A stretch of DNA of 64,000 nt. It comes from Amoebidium appalachense. Taxonomy: Eukaryota; Ichthyosporea. Shown here in pieces: positions 38,161 through 64,000 of this stretch. Position 1 is the stretch's first letter, and every line of letters begins with the position of its first letter. The notes beneath the pieces were generated by a model. That model had not been told where the DNA came from. It saw only the letters and a program-made list of their open reading frames with translations, and searched no databases. A program made the translations under genes and the position numbers. Location: positions 15,500,001 to 15,564,000 of the forward strand of contig CAVNZM010000001.1 of assembly GCA_963693365.1 (NCBI GenBank), read 5' to 3'.

Positions 38161-39055
38161 CCCACCAGATCTCTCTCGCTCACTTGAGTCCAAGTCACGG
38201 GACCGTCGCAGGGAGGCATTCTCTACAGACATATTGCCACTCCGTACCCAGCCCGGGCTGGGCCGGGGACTGCTGGTGATAAAAAAAGTTTTTCCACAGG
38301 TCCCCCCATGCGCATGCCCATTCGAATAGACACAAGGGGCTGCATCAGTGTATGGCAGCGAGTTGCTCAAGTGTACGTGCATCTATCTAATGTTCTGCGG
38401 ACATCCTTATTATTTCAGTCGTACGGCTAGTTGGTCTAGAAAACAAGTAGAATCAGCAAGAACACACACGTGTGCATGTACACGTACAGACGCCCAGCTA
38501 GCTATAGAGCACGTTCGATAATTTTGAACGAAAGACTTGAATCGATGGACGAGAAAGAAGCAGGTGGTTGAGGGCATGGGATAGAGGCAGAGGTGGGAAC
38601 AAGCCGGTGATGATTAAAGAGACGAGAGCTTGATTAAGGGGGAGGGGCGTGGGGGGGGGGGGGGGGGGGGGGGAGGGGGGGGGAGGCGGAGGAAGGGGAG
38701 GGTAGGAGGGGGGGGGGGGGGGGGGTTAGAATCCACGATTTTCTGCGTTGTGGCGGCCACCAAAGTGAGTAATATTATTATCCTACTGCCCTACTGCCTC
38801 CCCCCTCCCCCTCCCCCTCCCCTCCCCGTTACCCCTCCACTTCCCCACCCACCCACCCACCGCCACCGCCGCCACCACCACCACCCCACCCCCTCTCCCA
38901 CCCTCCACCCCTTTCCTGGGCTTACCGAAACCTTGAATTGTGCTTTGCCTAGATTACCCTTCGCTTCGACATCTATCAGGTCCGTTTTAGCTTTTCAGCT
39001 TTTTCAGTGGCCTGAAAAAGAATGTTTATATGAAAGCTGTAAGAATTCTCTATAA
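37534..39055 (+). CDS. Probable multi-exon gene, unrecognised product, model uncertain
   Basis: A short first exon (37534-37565, MDLADLPAPF) ends at a strong GTGAGT donor in phase 2. Exon 38169-38275 (LSRSLESKSRDRRREAFSTD) starts in phase 1. Between them are two competing readings. One begins at 37950 (TSSTPGPEFEG..) and matches phase 2 of exon 1. The other begins at 37967 (GQNSKDVCTALEKRLPG..) and joins the later exon in phase at a GTATTG donor. The frame may then continue through 38730-38764 (donor GTGAGT) to a terminal exon 38953-39055 (begins LPFASTSIRSVLAF, stops TAA), or read on to a TGA/TAG near 38329. It is basic and Ser/Arg-rich in the middle. Family not recognised. Confidence 0.4.
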
Positions 39056-39246
39056 CAAAACAGGTCTTTTCAAACGGTCGGTTGGAACTTTTGCACTCGA
39101 CGAGTCGACACCGTCGGACTGCCTGGAGCACTGTGTTCAGACGGGGCACGGTGGCCTGCAGCTCGCCTCCACTCCGGAAAGCGCTACTGCCGTTTAGCCG
39201 GTGTAGGTTTTTTGTTTAACGGTTTCCGTTATTTCTTGTCAGCCTA

Positions 39247-39284
39247 CCAATCAGCGTCAGAGTTTCGGAGTTATACTATATAAG
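39247..39284 (+). promoter_or_regulatory. CCAAT box plus TATA box upstream of the PDZ gene
   Basis: CCAATC at 39248 is followed by TATATAAG at 39277-39284, about 385 bp before the ATG of the intronless PDZ gene. The same pair occurs at 10915-10941. The assignment is inferred from consensus; no transcription start is visible. Confidence 0.4.
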
Positions 39285-39664
39285 AGTATTTAATAATGAA
39301 TATGATTGAATATGCATTTTAAGCTATAACCAAAAATGGAAAAACATTTCCTGTGAATTCGGGCCGTGCCTGGGGAAAAGCTGAACCGTTGTGAGCTGCA
39401 AGTGTCACAAAGAAGAGTTCAGGCGGAAGTGAACAATTACCTGTTGCAAGAAAAACACGGGTATTATTAAGGGCCATAATCAAATACCTTATTTTGTTTG
39501 TTTTGAAAAAATCGAGAATACAGAAACAACGAACTAGCACTTAGTGTTAAACTCAGCGTCCCTTTCAATAGCTACGTATATGTGTAGATACAGCTCTCGA
39601 CACCAGTTCCTGACATTCCCACCCACGAGCTTATTCAACAGGCTTTTAGCACTCAATTGCAACC

Positions 39665-40516
39665 ATGGCTCTGACAGACCCCCTAGCCGACGACTTTGTA
39701 TTAGTCAACAAAGAGGACATGACACTAATAGAACCGCGCAACGTTCATGCGGAAGGCAGTTCTGAAGACAACACAAGCATGCAAGAAAACCACCACACAG
39801 ACTCGGTTAGCCTGCTAGAAAAGGAAACTAAAGTGAGACGCGTATCTCTATTCTCACTACAAAAGAACATCCAGAGGGAGCTGATTATACGCAAACATGC
39901 GAACGTGCCTTTTGGCGCCGAGTTTGTTAACATCTTTGGCCGTGTGATCGTTTGCTTCATTCACGAATTCGTCAACCTGGACGACTACAGCGCTGCATAC
40001 CGAGCAGGCCTCTGTTTCGGTGATGAGGTACTTGCCATAAACGGACAGCCCATAGCTGATTTGGACGGGGAGAGTATAAAAGAACTTCTTTTCCAAACAT
40101 TAGACCCGCACATGGACCTGTGTGAGAGCCCCCTCATAGAGTCTTTTATGGTCGCCGTGGGTGAAGATGGGTTGCTGGGCATAAAGGGCTACTCGAGGGG
40201 AAGCATAGACCACGTTTGGCCCGAGTCACCTGCTTGGCACGCGAAGATTGAACCCGGACATTCCATCGTTTCCATAAATGGAAAGTGCACGCTTGGCAAA
40301 AGCGACACGGAAATGTGCGAGCTGGTTGCGGTGGCGGCACGCCCAAAAAGGGTAATTGAACTCTCGACGATGAAAACAGACCTTGCTATGCAGCTGACAG
40401 ACGCCCTTAAACTCCAGGTGGCACATTATTTGGAGGATGCATTGACTCCTGCACAGGTTGTCGACTGGGACTTTACAAACATAAACAGGCACTACAGACA
40501 TGGTGTGCACGTGTGA
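39665..40516 (+). CDS. Syntenin-like tandem PDZ scaffold protein, single exon (283 aa)
   Basis: An uninterrupted frame runs from an ATG in good context (GCAACCATGG) to TGA at 40514-40516. Residues about 1-75 are acidic and polar, with an RRVSLF sequence that fits a basophilic kinase site. PDZ1 (about 80-150) shows the betaB-alphaA region and SAAYRAGLCFGDEVLAINGQ, the classic end of the GD..L.ING motif. PDZ2 (about 158-228) has DGLLGIKGYSRGSI as the carboxylate-binding loop, then IVSINGK. A helical tail follows (LAMQLTDALKLQVAHYLEDA). Two adjacent PDZ domains with a short C-terminal helix match the layout of syntenins, which bind C-terminal tails of membrane receptors and phosphoinositides. 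Function here is inferred. It is the only clearly intronless gene in the window. Confidence 0.88.
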   Translation: MALTDPLADDFVLVNKEDMTLIEPRNVHAEGSSEDNTSMQENHHTDSVSLLEKETKVRRVSLFSLQKNIQRELIIRKHANVPFGAEFVNIFGRVIVCFIHEFVNLDDYSAAYRAGLCFGDEVLAINGQPIADLDGESIKELLFQTLDPHMDLCESPLIESFMVAVGEDGLLGIKGYSRGSIDHVWPESPAWHAKIEPGHSIVSINGKCTLGKSDTEMCELVAVAARPKRVIELSTMKTDLAMQLTDALKLQVAHYLEDALTPAQVVDWDFTNINRHYRHGVHV

Positions 40517-40527
40517 TGGACGGCATA

Positions 40528-40577
40528 TGTGGTTGCAGCTATGTTAGGTTAGTGTGGTTGCAGCTATATTAGGTTAA
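40528..40577. repeat. 25-bp tandem duplication in the PDZ gene 3' region
   Basis: The unit TGTGGTTGCAGCTATGTTAG plus five bases occurs twice in a row with one substitution, immediately after the stop codon. Confidence 0.7.
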
Positions 40578-40986
40578 CTTATAGAGAGAATTAGCAAAGG
40601 GAATCGTTATAGTAAATGTCTGTTTCTTTTAAATACACAATCATTTTATATCTTATCATTAGTTTACTATTTTGTTGAAAGACATACAAATATTATTACG
40701 TTTCCTTGAGGCGGCCTTTTCTCTCTTTTGCGCCGGCATACTCTTGGAAACTGCACAGAAATATATTGTAACGCAAATACCATTCGCACACGCGCAAGCA
40801 AATACAATTGGTTACATACACGTATACACACACAATGACTTACCATACAGGAAACAATGGTAGACAAAGTTTCAAGCTACCGGAGTAGTTTTTAGACTAA
40901 GAGTAGAAGGTTCCGTCAGTCTGGATGATCATTTAACTGATGACTTGGTAAAGCTGAAAGGGTAATAATTAATGCGCTTAGAATAA

Positions 40987-41158
40987 CTAATAATCAGTCA
41001 CTTTTCCACCCTGCAACGTGTGCAAGCTTGTGAACCAAGCTCGGCGTGGACTTCAGCCCCACCCCTCCCTCCCTAATAATCAGTCACTTTCCCACCCTGC
41101 AACGTGTGCAAGCTTGTGAACCAAGCTCGGCGTGGACTTCAGCCCCCATCCCTCCCTC
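40987..41158. repeat. 86-bp tandem duplication
   Basis: The segment from CTAATAATCAGTCACTTT to the C-rich CCTCCCTC end is repeated at 41073 with only a few differences. It contains GCAACGTGTGCAAGCTTGTG. The near identity points to a recent event. Confidence 0.85.
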
Positions 41159-41254
41159 CCCCCTTGCAGCATGCGGCCTCGAAGATGAGTGCATCGTGCC
41201 TGCACTTTCTTTTTTTCTTTTCTTTTCTTTTCTTTTCTTTTTTTCTTTTTTCAC

Positions 41255-41326
<72 letters not shown>

Positions 41327-41397
41327 GGTTATTGTACATAAACTTTTGTTACGCTTTGTGCGTTGTTTTTTAATACAAACACTGATTCCATTCCCAG

Positions 41398-41475
41398 TTG
41401 TACACCTTGGCCCACCCACGCACAGAAAAGGCCCTGAACACGTGTGGCAACGAAGACGGGCGTTTAGCCCAGTGA
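41398..41475 (+). CDS. Candidate terminal exon
   Basis: After a good acceptor (GATTCCATTCCCAG) a phase-0 frame of 25 codons reads LYTLAHPRTEKALNTCGNED and ends in TGA at 41473-41475. A possible preceding exon begins after CCCTTGCAG at 41168 (CGLEDECI, ending at a GT in phase 0). Between them lies a T-run/G-run tract typical of introns here. Product unknown and no start found. Confidence 0.32.
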   Translation: MYTLAHPRTEKALNTCGNEDGRLAQ

Positions 41476-42360
41476 TGAACGTTTGCCACGGGGGACGAGC
41501 TAAGTAAAACGTACAGGCCCTCCGAATCCCTGCAGGGGCCGGCATCTGACGTGCACACACACCAGCTTACCAGCTTGAGGGCAGAACCTCGCCAGTAAAC
41601 GTGTGCAGGCCTGGTGACCAGTTCCCTCCCTCCCTCCCCCCCCCCCCCCCCCCCCCCCCCCCCTCTCCCCCCCGGACAGCTGACAGTGAGGCTTAAGTAC
41701 TTACCCACTTTCTTGTCAGTACTGCCTAGAGAGTGCACGTGTTTATTATGAGCAGCCTGTAATGCATTAATGCTGCAGCTGCCGGTCGCAACGGTATGCT
41801 GTCTAATTTTCCTTGCCGCGGTGGCTCAGCAACAGGGCATCTTGGCCGAAAACATACAACTGTGAAAATCGTAGGCCACCCCAGCTTTGCCACCCAGTCA
41901 ACTGGTGTGCCCTGTCCATCTATTGACACCGCGCAGTTGACAGGTGTGTTTCACCTGTATCACCATGATAATGGGGCTGGTTCGTTGTTTTTCTCTTCTC
42001 AATCAAGGCCTAGATCTACCATTTCAACAAACTTGAAAGAATACTCCATACATTCTAAATTTGACCGAAGTCTGCTAAAAAGCTCGAGGACAAAAGCTCA
42101 GTTGTCAGTGTTAGTCTACTGCATGAAACCTTAGCTTATCGCATTTCGTGATGCTTCATACCATGTAAGACACGCCTGGTTATTCCGCAAATTGCAATAA
42201 TGGCGAGGGCAAACAGAAAGGAATAAGCTGAAAGGAACGTAATAGTGCAGCTGTGCAGTGAAAGATAACTGTATTAATTTTGTAAGTGTTCACATTGTGT
42301 ATGTACGTAAGCCCTGTTTGGCAAAATCATGTCGACCCTGTGTTGCGTCATCAGGAGCAG

Positions 42361-43044
42361 ACTAATCCTGCTGTTTACTGTGACAGGCTGCCCTTTGATG
42401 GGTTTTTGGCGCCAAGGATAAGGTTGTTGGAAAACGTACACGTTGGTGGGTACTGCCAGGGAGAGAGAGCTCTTGTTATACGGTGATCAATCACCAAACA
42501 ACAGTCTTGTACCCAAGAAAAGGTAAGAAATTCCCTCTAACGTTCTGAAGGCTTTAGTGAAAGAGCTTCTCTATTGAGCATAATACTTGAGGCTTGGAAC
42601 GTCGGCAATATTCAGCAACCGTACAAAGGCTTTAGGCCTAGGCCAAGGCCTGCGTGTTTGGGTGATCGCTGTTTCCAAGTGACGATGTCGTGGGCTCAGC
42701 AAAATCAAGTTTGGAACGCTAGCAACTTATGCTGGTTTGGTCTTCTCTATTAGAGGCACTTTCTTGAAAGCTTACAGCCTCTGTAGTCAGTGAGTTTTTT
42801 TCGTTCATTGGCAGCACAGTTCAGTGCTATTGGTAGAGCTTTGGCAAACTGGGCACATTGATTGTAATCGTATATTTGCCCAACGTGTACACTTACATTC
42901 AGGTTCTACCATGTGCTTATCAGGAAGTGCTTTGTCGTTGATGACCAAGGTCAAACAACGGCGGAGGTTTTTCTTGTGCGCATGCTGAAAACAATGGATG
43001 CTCTTATCCTGACTGATCCCTTGAAAGCGGTGTCGTACCACTCA
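42361..43044 (+). CDS. Two-exon coding candidate upstream of the chromatin gene
   Basis: Exon 42361-42449 (after CAGGAGCAG; TNPAVYCDRLPFDGFLAP.., donor GTACTG) joins in phase 2 to exon 42903-43044 (after TACATTCAG; FYHVLIRKCFVVDDQGQ.., donor GTAAGC). A phase-0 terminal exon VFLFER-stop may begin at 43551. If so, the gene ends only about 25 bp before the ATG of the next gene. The amino-acid composition is convincing, but I recognise no family. An upstream exon ending at GTAAGTG near 42281 is possible. Confidence 0.38.
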
Positions 43045-43598
43045 GTAAGCCTGACAACTCCAGAAGTGTATGCTGATATCTGGAAGGCGTGCTTTCTTAT
43101 AATTACCACAACCCAGTGAGCACGTACATAAACTCATGTTTTGTGGAGCTGCAACAGAATTCACATCAATGCCAGGGTGACTCTGTTTTGTGTCCCTGAC
43201 ACCTCAGCTATACTGTAGCGAGCACATATACAGCGAACCCAACTTGGTTTTTCCACTTGTCATAAAAAGCGAAGTGATGAACGTCCTGTGGTTCACAGGT
43301 TCCACATGCTTACACGTTTACGTGCCTTTTTATGACCTTTTTCTTGTCCGTACCGTCTTGTGTTGGTGAGATGAACGTTCTTCCAGGAGCAAATAGGCCT
43401 GATAACAGACACCACTAAGACAAAGAATGAAAGTCCCATCACCACCTAACAAGCTGGGTCTAGGCTTGAACTTTCTGTTAGATATGTTTCAGTAAAACTT
43501 ATGCTGATCAATTAAAACATCGACACTGACACAATTCTTGTTTCCTTCACAGGTTTTTCTTTTTGAACGGTGACTGGTTTACCTTTAAACAATGAAAA

Positions 43599-63304
<19,706 letters not shown>

Positions 63305-63734
63305 GTACCTAGGACACACACACACACGCACCCACACACACACACATACATGCAGGCACATGCTTGTGCTTCGCGCGCGCATAGAAAGAAGCGAGTGTGC
63401 ACACACACTCTCACACTCACACACTCATGCACACTAAATTCCTCGTTTCGATTTGTCGTTGATCAAAAAAGTACACTTGGACTGTTCGAATTATTCATTT
63501 CCCGCTTCTGCATGCCCATGATTTCCCATGCTTTTCTTGATCAAGAACTGCCCCCACCTCCGCCCCCCCTCCCCCCTTACCCTTCCCCCCCTGCCTCCCC
63601 TCCCCCCCAAATAAAAAAAAAAAGAGAAAAAGAAAAAAAGATAGATAGAAAGAAGAGAAAAGAAAAAAACATGTGTGCGCTCACCCGCATGCGCAAAGTA
63701 TTGTGAACATGCAAAAACATACACAAACGCACAC

Positions 63735-64000
<266 letters not shown>

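Larger units (their letters stand above)
40578..42360. other. Unique and duplicated DNA between the PDZ gene and the 42361 exon
   Basis: Includes the 86-bp duplication, a TTTTC-rich run ending in T(27)G(about 38) at 41261-41324, a C-tract at 41636-41663 and the terminal exon candidate at 41398. A tRNA-head-like string GCGGTGGCTCAGCAAC lies at 41818-41833. An unsupported 113-codon frame runs at 41796-42134. Confidence 0.5.

Noticed and set aside
41810-41900. tRNA head GCGGTGGCTCAGCAAC (A-box-like)
   Set aside because: No B box or cloverleaf follows at the right distance. It is at most a SINE remnant.

Overview
The window is nuclear DNA from an intron-rich eukaryote, most likely a protist. Genes are split into many short exons (about 30 to 910 bp) with GT..AG introns, and there are no operons or Shine-Dalgarno sites. 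The most striking general property is the amount of simple sequence. Runs of C or G (20-50 nt), A or T runs, (AC/GT)n arrays up to about 190 bp and (TC/GA)n arrays fill introns and intergenic DNA. Most long reading frames made only of Cys/Val, His/Thr, Pro, Gly or Ser/Leu are artefacts of these repeats. The lineage cannot be fixed by eye. A syntenin-like tandem PDZ protein would fit a holozoan, but that is weak evidence.

I rebuilt genes by requiring a continuous reading phase across every junction. Left to right: (1) a six-exon + strand gene of 493 aa at 1508-6017, family not recognised, with four 23-residue repeats. (2) Isolated minus-strand exon candidates at 8395-8538 and 9366-9460. (3) A + strand gene from 11571 with a CCHC-type zinc-finger motif. 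(4) A four-exon minus-strand gene at 16290-19545 encoding a 260-aa protein with a C-terminal coiled coil. (5) A two-exon 52-aa coiled-coil microprotein at 24684-25951. (6) A 13-exon seven-bladed WD40 gene at 26701-35985. (7) A less certain + strand gene at 37534-39055. (8) An intronless syntenin-like tandem PDZ gene at 39665-40516. (9) Unrecognised + strand exons at 41398-41475 and 42361-43044. (10) From 43599 to the right edge, 18 exons of a very large chromatin-remodeller gene that continues beyond the window.

The last gene is the most interesting object. Its first three exons encode an HP1-type chromodomain. A long Lys/Glu-rich linker, a complete C4HC3 PHD finger, a divergent CHD-type double chromodomain and a Snf2 ATPase follow. 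The Walker A motif is intact, but motif II (DEAH) and motif III (TGTP) are strongly degenerate.

Mobile and repetitive DNA includes a dispersed SINE-like family (six copies, all in the same orientation, some ending in C-tract plus A-tract tails), a 582-bp piggyBac-like MITE with TTAA ends, two further foldback elements, a 15-bp perfect hairpin, several minisatellites, a 195-bp duplication of an exon end with its donor, and a 138-bp duplication of an intron acceptor region. No rRNA gene, confident tRNA gene, CRISPR array or bacterial-type feature was seen.
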